Assembly (NCBI GenBank): GCA_023055425.1
Contig: JALGPY010000005.1
Location: forward strand, 9,697,501-9,761,500
Reading direction: 5' to 3'
Length of the DNA: 64,000 nucleotides
Source of the DNA: Linanthus parryae
Taxonomy: Eukaryota > Streptophyta > Magnoliopsida > Ericales > Polemoniaceae
The notes under the pieces were generated by a model. The model was not told where the DNA came from and did no database searches. It saw only the letters and a program-made list of their open reading frames with translations. The position numbers were made by a program, and so were the translations under genes. Of the stretch, positions 1 to 10,957 are shown in pieces (the stretch's first letter is position 1; each line of letters begins with the position of its first letter).

Positions 1-175
1 CATAAAGTTTTTTAGAAAACACTAACTATACCAAAGTAAGCAACGTTTTTATCTGTTTCTAAAAGAAACTAAAAATGTCACGTTACCAAAGTAAGCAACT
101 TTTTTTTTATCTTTTTTTAAAAAGAACTAAAATGTCACATTGAACCTAATTGGCACAAATGAAATAGTCAGTCAA

Positions 176-220
<45 letters not shown>

Positions 221-567
221 TAGAATAAGTCAAATTATTTTGATTGTTATGAGAAATGAGAGAGTGTCAAATTTCTCTTCACATAAAAAAAGAATATTTT
301 TTTTGGTGACAAACAAAAATGGTTTGGGTGAGATTTCAATCTCTCATGTTTGTTATTCTTTCACACCAACTTTACCTAAAAACAATCAAAACAGAAGCGA
401 GAAAATAGTCTCCCGCCAAAATTCTTGTTCCAAGAGTTCCTTGAGAGACATATGGGGCCTGTTTGAAATTTGGATGAGTTGAAGTAAGTGAACGATTTAT
501 CTAACGATCTACTTTTATCTTAAGCGTTTGGATAAAGTAACTAAAAGTAGATTAATGTAATTTTTTA
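1..567. other. AT-rich intergenic flank
   Basis: No gene is supported here. Positions 32-77 and 84-137 hold a degenerate direct duplication that begins ACCAAAGTAAGCAAC and ends TGTCAC. A pure ATT/TAT microsatellite follows at 176-222. The rest is low-complexity AT-rich DNA. The 80-residue open frame at 240-482 has no recognisable motif and is probably chance. Confidence 0.6.
176..222. repeat. (TAT)n microsatellite
   Basis: About 15 uninterrupted trinucleotide units are visible. It lies in AT-rich flanking DNA with no gene nearby. Confidence 0.95.
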
Positions 568-2012
568 AGGGTAAAAGACATTTTCCACCCTCCGATTATG
601 GGTAAAACACATTTTGCCCCATGATTTATGGAAAAAGACATTTTGCACCCTTGTTAATGGATGGAGGATGGACAGATACCACCCTTCTGTTACAATCCGT
701 TAGTGGAGGGGTGCAAACAGTCTTTTTTGTGACCATTTTACCCTTATGAATTGTGGACAAACACCACCCTTTTTTGGTTTATTATTTGTGTTTATGTTCA
801 TCTTGTTCTTGATGTTCTTGAGCACCACCTCCACCACCACCACCAAATTCCCACCAGCACCAGCACCAGCACCAACACCACCACCACCAAGACCAACAAC
901 AACCCGCAACCCCCAATTCTCAAAATAACCCTCAAACATTTTTCTTTGTAAGAACTGCTACTACCAGTTAATCTCTGAGTAATGGGGAATAAAACCCCCC
1001 AAACAATTCAACAATTGATCAAGTAATGAGTTGGGAAAAAGGGTAAGAAAACCCAAGTAGAATGCTTTTGCTGCCAACTCGGCGAAAACCACACTTTGCC
1101 GATTCTGGGCAGGCTTCTTCACTGGGAAACCGCCATGGCCGGCAAAGAATCGCCACAGCAGAAAAACAAACCTTCATCGAGTCTCACTTCTCTTCTTTCT
1201 TCTCACCCCAATTCCCCGTAACTACACACACCCTTCCTTCAATCTCTCCTCCATCTACCTCTTTCTCCATCTCTCCGATGGTTGCAACAACTCCCTCTCA
1301 GACTCTCTCCTCCGCTCTCAGCAATCATTCCCCACTCCCAAGGAACTGTTAATGCCTTGTGATCGCGAATATCTACTTCCAGATCCCTCGTCTTATCGAA
1401 CCGATAGAAGAAGAATCGAACTAGGTAGAGAGAGAGAAAGAGGGGATTGTAGATCTCGATATCTTTGAGTATCGCCACAGGGTTTTCGCAGGAGTCGACG
1501 AGACCTCGGACGAGTCGCCGATCCGACCCCTCTGGGTTTCGCCGACGAAGAGCTCCATGAGCTTGCCTCTATCCGGTTAGATCAGCTCTGAGGACGACGC
1601 TCGGATCCGAGTCGCCCGGATCGCCCTGGGCTTCGAATTGAGAGATAAAGACAGGACTTTGATAGGTTTTGCGTGATGGCTTTTCTGGTTCTTGGAGAGG
1701 GATAGTAATGGATTTGGGATTCTGATGAAGATGGTCGCCATTGGAGATGTGAAACTGGGAGGGTCTTTCTCCTCTCTGTGGACCTCTAAGATAGAGGGGC
1801 TGCTAGGCTAGAAATGGGTGGGGAAGGAGAATAATTTGAATATATAATGGTGCAATTTATTTAAATCTTGAGGACAATTTTGTCTTTTCATCCCTCCGTT
1901 AACGAGGTGTTAGTTTTTAAGTCTGCCAAGGGTGCAAAATGTCTTTTTCCATAAATCAGGGAGCAAAATGTCTTTTCTCCATAGTTGGAGGGTGGAAAAT
2001 GTCTTTTACCCT
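568..2012. mobile_element. Mutator-like TIR element 1 with gene-like cargo
   Basis: The left end (AGGGTAAAAGACATTTTC) and the right end (GAAAATGTCTTTTACCCT) are inverted copies that match over about 85 bp with few differences. Each terminal repeat is itself three tandem ~31-bp units of the form GACATTTTxCACCCT. The flanks TTTTTTA (561-567) and TTTTCTA (2013-2019) are a possible 7-bp target duplication with one mismatch. No transposase is present, so the element is non-autonomous. The interior is GC-rich and resembles a gene 5' region: a CT-rich leader, an ATG at 1132 in good context followed by 28 codons, and a GC-rich stretch to about 1640. This is what Pack-MULE cargo looks like, but I cannot name a donor gene. 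Long TIRs suggest Mutator; the 7-bp TSD is shorter than the usual 8-10 bp. Confidence 0.7.
1132..1221 (+). other. Short open frame in the cargo of TIR element 1
   Basis: The ATG in the context GCCATGGCC opens a frame of about 28 codons beginning MAGKESPQQKNKPSSS and ending in TAA. It sits in GC-rich sequence unlike the AT-rich surroundings. It could be the captured N-terminus of a host gene or chance; nothing shows expression. Confidence 0.25.
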
Positions 2013-2846
2013 TTTTCTAATAATTAATAATATAATATTATTGAAAATGGTGGTATTTTTTTAGATGTTACATTTTTTCTTTTAGGTGACAGGTGCTACT
2101 TTTTTTTAGCAGAGGAGTGTTTTTGTATGGGTTCACCTGTTTGGAAAATGGAGTGCAATAATACTGAGAGAGTCTAATCATTTTTAGCAAATGTTGATCG
2201 ATTGACAGTTCTCCACCTCCTTGAGGTTTTATATAATATCCGATTCTCAAAAAAAAAATGTTGACCGATTGGCCCAATTGTGTGAAGACACGTGGATGGG
2301 GGAGTAAACATTTGTTAGGTGAAAATTATGAAATTCCCGGAATTCCATGGGTTTGACCACTCCACTCTAAGAAGGCGGGTAAAATACCATATATCCGCAC
2401 TTCCGCCGATAATTCCGGAATTCCGGGTCAAACATTCGGATTTTCCTCCTTTTTTGGAATTCCGGATTTTGGTTGAGATGTTGGCTATTTCATACCTCCC
2501 TACTTTAGTGAGTCTAAACCTGGTAGAGTTCGGCTTATCCCACTTTTGCGGAGAATATCAATAGATCAGTGGCACCTCATTTTTTTTGGAATTCATATTG
2601 CATCTTAAAAAAGACAGTTTATAACATAAGATTAGTCTGTCATCATTATGTGGTTTGTACTTTAGGGATTTACAGATGGAATTCTAATCTAGCAGATCTA
2701 GAAAGAAAAAATACAGGTAAGGAATGCACCGTGTTATGAATGATTATATTAATTTTTTGTGCTTGTGAGTTGTGATGACCATTGACATTGAGAAATAGTA
2801 TGATATACTAGTTGGTAAATGAGACAAAAAATGGGTTTGACATATA
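2013..2846. other. Intergenic region with one short retro-insertion
   Basis: No gene is supported. The direct repeat AAATGTTGAtCGATTG (2189-2204) and AAATGTTGAcCGATTG (2256-2271) brackets a 51-bp segment ending in GATTCTC plus poly(A). That is the signature of a heavily 5'-truncated LINE or SINE insertion. Around 2330-2480 there are EcoRI-like palindromic stretches (CCGGAATTCC) without clear function. Confidence 0.5.
2205..2255 (+). mobile_element. Heavily truncated retro-insertion (poly-A tail, 16-bp TSD)
   Basis: The insert ends GATTCTC followed by about 9 A and is flanked by a 16-bp duplication with one mismatch. Only about 42 bp of non-A sequence remain, so the parent family cannot be identified. 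Confidence 0.6.
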
Positions 2847-3269
2847 GGCATCGTTTGGGTAAGCTAGATTAATGGATAGATAGATTATCAAAAATCTAGC
2901 CAAAAAATCGTACTTTTATAGAAGAAGAACCGGATTCTGTTGGGCACGACCCGGATCCTGATGGGTCCTACTCGGATCTCGATGTTTCCGATCCGGATCC
3001 GGTTTGGTGGTTCGCTTACGTGTCACTTCTTAGTTGGTTAATTTGTGTTCGGCCGTGTCATATCCGGATCCGGTTAGTCTCTATCCGGATCCGGTTATGT
3101 GGTTAGGTAACGAAAAATGTTTTTAAAATAACCGGATCCGGCTTTTAAAGTATCCGGATCCGGGTAGTCCAAAAAATCCTAAAATCTATCTCACTCGTCC
3201 AAACTGGTCAGATTATTTTTTCAAATTTTCATTAATCTATCCTAAAATCTAACTTAGCCAAACATGGCC
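2847..3269. mobile_element. MITE with palindrome-rich core
   Basis: The ends GGCATCGTTTGGGTAAGC and, inverted, GGCCATGTTTGGCTAAGT form imperfect terminal inverted repeats of about 33 bp. The interior holds five perfect CCGGATCCGG palindromes at 2993, 3064, 3085, 3132 and 3154. No coding sequence is present. A clean TSD could not be read, so the superfamily (Harbinger or hAT) is open. Confidence 0.55.
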
Positions 3270-3445
3270 GTAATATTACTTGTTCAGGAAATGTTTGTTC
3301 CGTGAAGCATTAATTGCCAGCAAGAAATATTTTTTCTACGAGTATGTAATCATGTTTCTCTTCCTTGGGTTTCAAAAATATCTTCCTTGTTTTTGTTTCT
3401 CTTCATGTTGCGTAGCAATCCTCAGATTTTACCGGTCTAAAGGCT

Positions 3446-3881
3446 TGTTGGGTTGACTTTAATCATTTTTAGTAATGACTTGTAATCAAAGTTAGCCATT
3501 TTTGGTATGAAAGAATTATGGGATTATTTCCTTGTTCTCATGTGAGGCAGTGGTCAATTGATTTCCTAATTGGCCTATAACACCGCCACTACATGGGTTA
3601 ATAAATAGGGCACTTTGTTTTGCTTTGTTAGACGGGTCAGAGTAACACTAGCACATAGGCAGAGGGCTTTTCATAGCAGCGAGTTGTGAGCTTTTCGTTG
3701 TGTGTGTGTGTACGTGTAGTAATCGGGTTCGGGTTTGTTTCTCTCTAATAAATCAGGTCTTCGGGTCGCGGATGTAGCTAGTTTCACAACTAGTGAACCA
3801 CGTTAAAATTCTTGTCTCTCGTTCTTTATATTTTATTATCGTTCTTGCTTGATACCCGGATTCATCCGTTGCGTCATAACA
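3446..3881 (+). repeat. 5' LTR of the copia element
   Basis: TG...CA boundaries and near-identity to 8029-8463. A putative TATA-like AATAAATAG lies near the middle. The primer-binding site follows the LTR end within two bases. Confidence 0.88.
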
Positions 3882-3882
3882 A

Positions 3883-3898
3883 ACTGGTATCAGAGCTC
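3883..3898 (+). promoter_or_regulatory. Primer-binding site (initiator tRNA-Met type)
   Basis: TGGTATCAGAGC directly follows the 5' LTR. This string matches the 3' end of plant initiator methionine tRNA and is the standard first-strand priming site in Ty1/copia elements. Confidence 0.88.
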
Positions 3899-3927
3899 GG
3901 TTCAGGTTAGGGTATCAAGAAGAGACG

Positions 3928-4226
3928 ATGTCGGGTACTATGAAGATCGAGAAGTTCAGTGGGAGAAATAGTTTTAGTCTGTGGCAGAACAAGATGAAGG
4001 CGTTGTTGAAACACGACGATCTTTGGCTGCCTCTGGCGTCCAACAAGGGCAACGTGGACACAACCACATCGGCGTATCTGAATATGGAGGAGAATGCGCA
4101 CGCAACGATCATGTTGTGTCTGACGGACGACGTGATCACCGGTGTCGCAGATCAGGAGAAGGTGGCTGCTTCGTGGGTCAAGTTGGAGGAGCTCTACAAG
4201 AAGAAATTTGTGGCAAACAAGTTGAT
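3928..4226 (+). pseudogene. Copia gag, N-terminal part (UBN2-like)
   Basis: The ATG at 3928 starts a frame reading MSGTMKIEKFSGRNSFSLWQ, with the F-x-G-x-N-[YF]-x-x-W core common to copia gag (UBN2 family). It continues with a region typical of gag helices (AxxxWxxLEELY). The frame is cut at 4227 by a TG...CA insertion flanked by TTGAT. If the insertion and one TSD copy are removed, the frame continues without shift into 7145 onward. Gag would form the virus-like particle that packages the element's RNA. Confidence 0.8.
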
Positions 4227-5962
4227 TGTAATACCCCGTTTAATTAGAAGGGGTAAAACAGTCATTTAGAAGCCTAATAAAGATTTTATTTACAAAATAA
4301 TATTTGGGTAAGTTATTAAGTCTTATTTGTGAAAGATTTTAGAAAATTAATAGATTAGCATCCGCGAGTTAAAACGTGAACATTTCGTAATTTTAGTAAA
4401 TTTTAGCTTTAACGCGTGTCCGACCACCACGATGCCTCGTGCAATTGTCACACCCAATCACCCAACCAACTAGTACTCCACTCACACTCAATTATTGCCA
4501 ACAAATATTAGTTTATTTGAATTGTTTTTTCCCAGGAGATTCATCTCCTTCTTCCCTACGTTTTCTTCACGGCAAACTCATCACCGCCCTCAACTCCTTC
4601 GGGAGGATTCTCATCGCCTCCACCTCACCACCTTTGTGCTTGGTCCCCAAGTAAACTCACCTATAAAGCCACCCTCCACCTCCCTCACACGCACAACCGC
4701 CCTCACAACCACCACCTCCCTCATCACCATCGTCCCTTTCACCACCACCATCACCACAAGCTTTGACAAGAGACAACCCACCACCATCACCTTCGTTCTC
4801 TCTCTCTCTCTCCCTCTCTGTTTTCAGAACCCAGCAGTAGCAGCTGGTGGCCGTAGCCACAACCACCATCACCGCCGAAGCTCCGGCGAAGAGAACCCAG
4901 TTTTGTCTCTCTCTCAACCCTCGGCTCTCTCTCTCATTCTCCTCTCTGCTGCTGTCTCTCTCTCTGTGTGTTCAAGATAAGCTTCAGAACCCAAGTAGCA
5001 ACAGCAGCAGAAGTAGCCGAGGACATCACCGCCGCCGCCGTTCACCATTGTTTCCGGCGACCCGAGTTAGTTAAGCTCCGCCACAGCTCTCTCTCTCTTC
5101 CATTGCTCCCAGCAGTATCCTAGGGCCCCGACAAACTCTTTGGAGAGCTCAAACCAAGCTAGGAAAGCCATTAAAGCCAGCCACGAAGCTCAACTCCGGC
5201 GGCTCCGACGTCGAACTCCGACCCGGCCCATTTCTTGACTGTTTCCAGCCATATTTGGCCTAGGTATGTTCTAAACTCTCTGCTTAGCTGTTATACATAG
5301 TCAAAATTGAAACTTGATAGCTGAAATCCTAGTTAGATTGATGAAATTGAAGTTGTGGTTATAGGGGGTAAAATTGTAGTTTACATAAACTGTTATAATA
5401 TAATATAGGGGGTGCTTTTTGTACTTTCAGAAACTAGAAGGTGACTAGAGTGTTTTAACCTAACTGTTTTCTGACTAGTTGGGGTGTTTGTTGAATTTTA
5501 ATATAACTTAGGGGTTTATATGTCTTTTACTTAAACTTCACACTTTTCGTTAAAAATAAAAATAATAAGTTTGGATTAAAAATAATTTCTAAAAATAATA
5601 GTTTTCATCCTCGTTCCGGGAAAGTAATTCGGGTATTGAAATAGCATGCGGGTTGTTCGTTAAAAATTAAACAATAAATATTTTTAGTTAAAATTTTAAA
5701 TAAGTATTGTTAAATCACTTAGCTAATAACTTGGATGTGTAATACTAGTAAATTGGATATTTTGCTCGGTTGTACATATCATTGTGTCGTGATAAGTATT
5801 TTGAAGAAGTTCTCTTAAAATTAAATAGTCTTAAATATTGTTTAAACGTTATATTAATAATATGTCTTTTTCATAAATATAAAGTATAAACTAGTTCTGT
5901 TTTCACTACTATATCAAGTCTCTTAAATAAAATAACTCCTCTAATTAGTTAACCACTTTCAG

Positions 5963-6015
<53 letters not shown>

Positions 6016-7139
6016 TTTTTAAAAATAGTAACGTTCTTTTATAGGAGATTTTAACGGAATAAAACGTTAGGAAAAATTAACTAGTGGGGTTGGGTAGAAA
6101 TAAAAGAGAATACTTATTAGGACATGTAGCATTTTATTTAAATATTTATTGACTTAGAAGTTACGGTTTGTAGGTGACGATTCTGTAGGCCCGAGCCACT
6201 GCTAGAACGTGCTATTGCTACCAAAATAAGGTAAGTAACATGTCAAGCGTTGAGCCTAGCTTCTTTTGTGTCTTAATATGTCTTTTAATATTTGTCTCAA
6301 AATGCATTTTTATTTGTTGTGTATTCATTTACTTGTTTATTTGAAGTTTCTTGCATTTTAAAGAAGTTGCTTATTTGATGTTGTCACACGAATAATAATA
6401 ATTCGTAATTAACGTAAAGTGGAAAGAGTTGTACAGGGATCGTTATATTTGCCTTTGATTAGATTGGTCGTGTTGGCTGCTGCCACTCGACCCGTTTATT
6501 TTAACCCGGTCGCAACCTGCCGGGTCGCTCCATGAACTCACCTCTCTGGCCGCGAGGAGTCTTAGGGGGGTGCCGGTACTTAAGGTCTTGGATGCGTAGA
6601 GTTAGTAGATCATCCCCGTGTCAACAAAGTTAACTATACATTTTCCCTGATATTTGGAAGTTTATAAAATAAAGAAAGAGATTGGGACTAGTTTCCCCGT
6701 TTGAAAGCTGAGAAAGAAAGTTTAAAAGAAAGAGAAGTTTACTTTTAAGTCCTACTTTACTGCTTTATAATTTCCCTCTTTGTTACTGCTATGAAGAAGT
6801 AAGCATGCCTTATTTTCTGTTTTACGAGCTTGGGTGTTACTTACTCAGTATTTACGTGCTAACTTTGAAAAATGCGGTTCCTGTTTCCTTCCCACCGCAG
6901 GCTTAGGAGCAGAAGACTATGGCATAGCAGGGTACGGGACTCACATAGATGGATATCAGCACGAGTAGTGATGTAGTTTGGCTAGTCCAAAATAATGTAG
7001 TAGTTTCAGAGACGGTTGTGTAATATCGTTTAATGTTGTGTAGTAAATAAATAATTTGGGATGTTATGCTTTTGATTTCCGCCATTAATTTAGCATCGCC
7101 CTCCCGGTCTTGTCCGAGCCGGATAAGGGGGTTGTTGCA
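4227..7139. mobile_element. Solo-LTR-like element inside copia gag
   Basis: The 2913-bp segment begins TGTAATACCCCG and ends GGGGTTGTTGCA, is bounded by TG...CA and has a perfect 5-bp TSD (TTGAT at 4222-4226 and 7140-7144). No pair of internal LTRs and no long coding frame are visible. It contains a CT-rich and CCACCA-rich block (4430-5100) and an AAT microsatellite. The simplest reading is a solo LTR from a long-LTR element. The TGTAATACCCC start is reminiscent of long chromovirus (Tekay-type) LTRs, but that is a guess. An intact short non-autonomous element is the alternative. Confidence 0.7.
5962..6014. repeat. (AAT)n microsatellite
   Basis: About 17 AAT units lie within the solo-LTR-like element. 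Confidence 0.95.
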
Positions 7140-7144
7140 TTGAT

Positions 7145-7600
7145 GCTCAAGCAACGACTATTCGGTTTGCGAATGTCTGAAGGTACGCAAATTAGTGATC
7201 ACTTAGATGTTCTGAACACTATTCTGCTTGATTGCGTAATAGTGAGGAGAAAATAAGTGATGAGGACGCGACCTTAATTCTGTCGGTGTCGCTGCCTCCA
7301 TCGTATGAGGGTTTCGTGCAATCTCTCATTGGTGGAAAAGATACGGTAACCCTATAAGAGGTTAGATCTGCTCTTCACACCAGGAGTCTGAGGCACAAGA
7401 CTGCAGGTCAGGGTTCAGGTGACCATTTTGCGTCTGGTTTAATGGTCAAAGTAGGAAAAGGTAAGGGATACAAGAGGTTTGCAGGATCCAGCTTACCACA
7501 GGACGTCTGTGCCTACTGCAAGGAGAAAGGTAACTGGAAAAAGGGAGTGTCCCAAGAAGAACCAAACGAATTTGGTTCTAGGTGGAGGGACCTCCTCCGA
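7145..7600 (+). pseudogene. Copia gag, C-terminal part with damaged zinc knuckle
   Basis: Continuation of the split gag frame, starting LMLKQRLFGLRMSEGTQISD across the junction. A stop and frameshift occur near 7250, after which the gag-like text resumes (SVSLPPSYEGFVQSL). Near 7510-7550 the motif CAYCKEKGNWKKG recalls a CCHC knuckle in which the His and final Cys are lost (CAYCKEKGHxxxxC expected). Beyond about 7600 no pol domain appears before the 3' LTR. Confidence 0.7.
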
Positions 7601-8028
7601 GGACAACCTTCTTCTCTTAGCCCACGGGGGGCGATTCTGGGCTCCTGACATGGAGCATCTGGCGCGTGAGATTTCTGGCACGCGGATCGGGTTTTGGTTC
7701 TAGGTGCGAAAAGATTTCTGGCGCGCACTAGGGTTTCGGGCGCATCTAAGGCATACGGGGCTCATTTGGCATGACAATTTGTGGCACTCGTCGTCGGTGC
7801 ATCTGGTCTGGAAACATTTGGGCACTTGTCATGGTGCACTGGTTCTGGCGCTGTTTGGAGCGCATCGGGAATACATTCGGTCCTGCTTTCTCAGTGAATG
7901 TATTCTAGTCTTGTTCTAGGTGGAGGCGTGCTCGTTTCAGATTCAGGGAGACACATCTGTTTCAGGTTTGAGAGAAGCATCGGTTCTGGTTAAGGGTTGC
8001 TGAGATGATTCAAGTCAAGGTGGAGATT

Positions 8029-8463
8029 TGTTGGGTTGACTTTAATCATTTTTGGTAATGACTTCTAATCAAAGTTAGCCATTTTTGGTATGAAAGAATT
8101 ATGGGATTCTTTCCTTGTTCTTATGTGAGGTAGTGGTCAATTGGTTTCCTAATTGGCCTATAACACCGTCACTGCATGGGTTAATAAATAGGGCACTTTT
8201 TTTTTTCTTTGTTAGACGGGTCAGAGCAACACTGGCACATAGGAAGAGGGCTTATCATAGCAGTGAGTTGTGAGCTTTTCGTTGCGCGTTTGTTCGTGTT
8301 GTAATCAGGTTCGGGTTTGTTTCTCTCTAATAAATTAGGTTTTCGGGTCGTGGATGTATCTAGTTTCACAACTAGTGAACCACGTTAAAATTCTTGTCTC
8401 CCGTTCTTTATATTTTGTTATCGTTCTTGCTTGATACCCGGATTCATCTGTTGCGCCATAACA
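8029..8463 (+). repeat. 3' LTR of the copia element
   Basis: Starts TGTTGGG after a purine-rich tract and ends CATAACA. It aligns with 3446-3881 at scattered mismatches, so the insertion is not very recent. Confidence 0.88.
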
Positions 8464-8649
8464 GGCTTTCTGGTGAATGATTACATGTGATTTGTTTTGA
8501 GACAGTACCCGTGCTAGGTTTACTGTATCCTTAGAGATTTAGAGCAAAGTTTATGTTGTCTGTTTTTTCCCTCTATTGAGAATGCTATCTGACTTACTAT
8601 GCTCTCATTTCTATTTTCATACTTTGTTGCAGGTTTAGGATGGTTTTAT

Positions 8650-10708
8650 TGATGCGCAAACTAACGTGTTATTCGCAAGTATACGAATCGAGTAGTACCG
8701 GGTGTATTTCAACTCGGGTGATCGTTTCCACGAGGACTTGTTTAGCGTTTTTTGAGTAGGCAGAATTTAACTTACAGAGTGTAAAGGAGGATTGATTTGA
8801 GAGTGTGATTACTAACTACGTGCTGAAAATAAACAACTAAAACGTAAATATTTTTTGTGACGTTTTTCTGAAAATCTCGAAGGTTGTAAAATATAGGGTT
8901 TGAATACTAGGTCCCAGGATCCCCTAGGGTCTCTACAGATTTTCGTTCTTTGTTTGATATGAAAACACACAGCAGTTTAATTACCCGTGCCACGTACCGA
9001 TTGCGCAGTAACCTTTCAGATCCTGCACGTTATCACGACCCTGCAGACTGTGGGATTCCTGTTAAACTGCTTAAGTCTGCAGTTTCTTTCTAAGTCTGCT
9101 AGGGTTTCTAACCTATCCTGATGGCCCGGTCAGATTCTCTAACAGTTGGTCTGAACGTGTAGCTAGCCCTATCTCCCTTTTTCTGGTCGGTCTATCAGGG
9201 TAAGGTACTAAATCCCGTCTTTTCTTCCGAACCCTAACCTGACGTTTTCACCTACAAGCTCAGGTCTATAGCAATTCTGGTTCGCGACTCCGATCATGCA
9301 TAAACGATAATAATCAAAGACAGAATAACTGATAATACTGCTGAATTAAGATAACATAATCATGAATTCAATACCGAAACATATAACAATCTCTGGATAC
9401 GAAACCCTAGGTTCACCGAGAACCTAGGTAAAAGTTTAGCTATTAGGTGACATAATTAAATAACAATGTTCCGAAATTAAAGAGAGAATTGAGATCAAAC
9501 GAGTGTGCTGAAATCTGGATCTGCGCTTCCGTGCTCTCCGAGGGTGCTCTGAAATCTCCTTGGGTGAATTGTGTTGTGTGTTATCCTCAAAACGATGTCT
9601 AGACGTTCCTATACATAGTGCTGAGAAGTTTCCGGAAACTGCCCAAATTTACGAAACTGCCACTGGGCCCGGAACCGCCTCGGAAAAAGTCTTCCTGCCA
9701 AAATCCTGTAACCTCCTCAGAACCCGAGTCTGGAAGCTTCCAAAAACGTTTTCCTGCGTTTTGACCTAAAACTTGTTAAAATGACCAAAATACCCCTGGG
9801 TCAAAACCCCTCAAAATTATGCCCAATCCTGATGGTTCTAGGAAAACTGATGAATGAATATGGAAGAAAAAAACGAGCTTGACTCCGAAAACCCTGGCTC
9901 GGTGTTATAATTACCAAAATACCCCTGGGCCAAAACCGCTCCAAATTCCGTCAAATCCTGAATCTGGCCATCCGTAACTACTCACTGAATTTGGGCGACA
10001 AAATCCGAACTCGACTTCGAAAACTCGGGCCCGGTGTCAAAATTACGAAAATACCCCTGGGTCAAAAATTGTCCCGAAAATTGACCTGAACATGAAATAG
10101 CTGATCAGGACTCTGGACAGCGGGACCCGGGACCCACGCTTGGGCATGGGTTGGCAGGGACCCACGCTTGAGCGTGGGTCGCTTTTTCGGCCGGACTCCA
10201 TTTCGGCATTATGAACTGTTTTCGGAAAGCCCTTGACGTCTTCTTTCTTCTGCCGCTGGTTTCACTTCAAAAATCCAAGTAGAGCTCAAGATATTGTCAA
10301 CCAAGCGCATCCCGGTCATTCTCGGTTCTGGCGTCTTCAGCTCACTCGGTCGATTTTCACTGCCCGTTTCTCCTCCAATCTTTCCGTTTTCTGTTCTTCT
10401 CTCCCTTGTACCAGCCGCAATCAAATCCGACCCCGAGCATTTTCAGCACGCTTCTCGAGGCAAACCCGATTATGTCTCGGCACGCATCCCAATGCACTTC
10501 CCGAACCTGTTCCTATAAAGACAACATGAACAAACCCGCGATCATATCCAATAAAAGTACGAAAAATGCAGAAATTTACGAAGAGCTAATAAACATCTCG
10601 TTCCTAAAACCGAGGCTTTCCGATGGTGAATTCTGGCTAAAACGCGGCTTTCTGACACAATGACACGTCAAATCAGGTTAAAAGATAACCCCTATTTGGG
10701 CGTTATCA
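8650..10708. mobile_element. TG...CA non-coding element A (solo-LTR-like)
   Basis: Starts TGATGCGCAAAC, ends GGGCGTTATCA, and is flanked by TTTAT/CTTAT (4 of 5 match). It interrupts the kinase exon between GLGW and YLCELW. The 5' part contains CGCAAGTATACGAATCGAGTAGTA, shared in form with elements at 51265 and 55961. No credible coding frame is present. TG...CA ends and 5-bp TSDs fit a long solo LTR; I suspect, without proof, an Athila-like gypsy family. A tandem GGGACCCACGCTTG motif occurs near 10125-10180. Confidence 0.65.
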
Positions 10709-10957
10709 CTTATCTATGTGAGTTGTGGAGCGTTGGTTGCATACTTGTAAAACTGTGGGCGGTTGACATCTTCCCACTACTTCTCTTGTTGGATTTTGAT
10801 TTGAATATTGACCCAGAATTATTTAGTCAGAGATACTTAACATATATTTGCTGCAGGGTGATGTCTAGGTTTATGAGTGTGTCTTGGAGCATTTGGCTAA
10901 TGATGGAGAGGGTTTTGGGACCTCTGCCAGAGCATATGGCTCGAAGTGCCAAGTAAG

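Larger units (their letters stand above)
3446..8463 (+). mobile_element. Gag-only Ty1/copia LTR retrotransposon
   Basis: Two LTRs of about 436 bp start TGTTGGG and end CATAACA. The GGCT flanks at 3442-3445 and 8464-8467 are a probable target duplication. Immediately after the left LTR comes TGGTATCAGAGC, the classic primer-binding site complementary to initiator tRNA-Met, which is typical of copia. Only a gag-like frame is present between the LTRs; no protease, integrase or RT is visible, so the element must have moved using enzymes from elsewhere. Its gag is split by a 2.9 kb insertion (4227-7139). The GC-rich stretch 7610-8010, rich in GGCGC and GCGCAT motifs, fills the place of pol. The 3' LTR is preceded by a purine-rich AAGGTGGAGATT tract. 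It lies inside an intron of the kinase pseudogene. Confidence 0.88.

Noticed and set aside
2319..2564. 81-residue frame over EcoRI-like palindromes
   Set aside because: Probably chance; the palindromes CCGGAATTCC do not form a bounded element that I can define.
4439..5074. Ser/Thr/Pro-rich frames of 71-161 residues
   Set aside because: Translations of a CT- and CCACCA-rich block within the solo-LTR-like element.
7442..7919. Several overlapping frames on both strands after copia gag
   Set aside because: Only the damaged zinc-knuckle frame fits gag; the others are chance frames in GC-rich filler.
10660..10956. 98-residue open frame containing WSVGCILVKLW and MMERVLGPLPEHM
   Set aside because: The kinase match is real but the frame reads through an intron and joins pieces by chance; treated as part of the kinase pseudogene.
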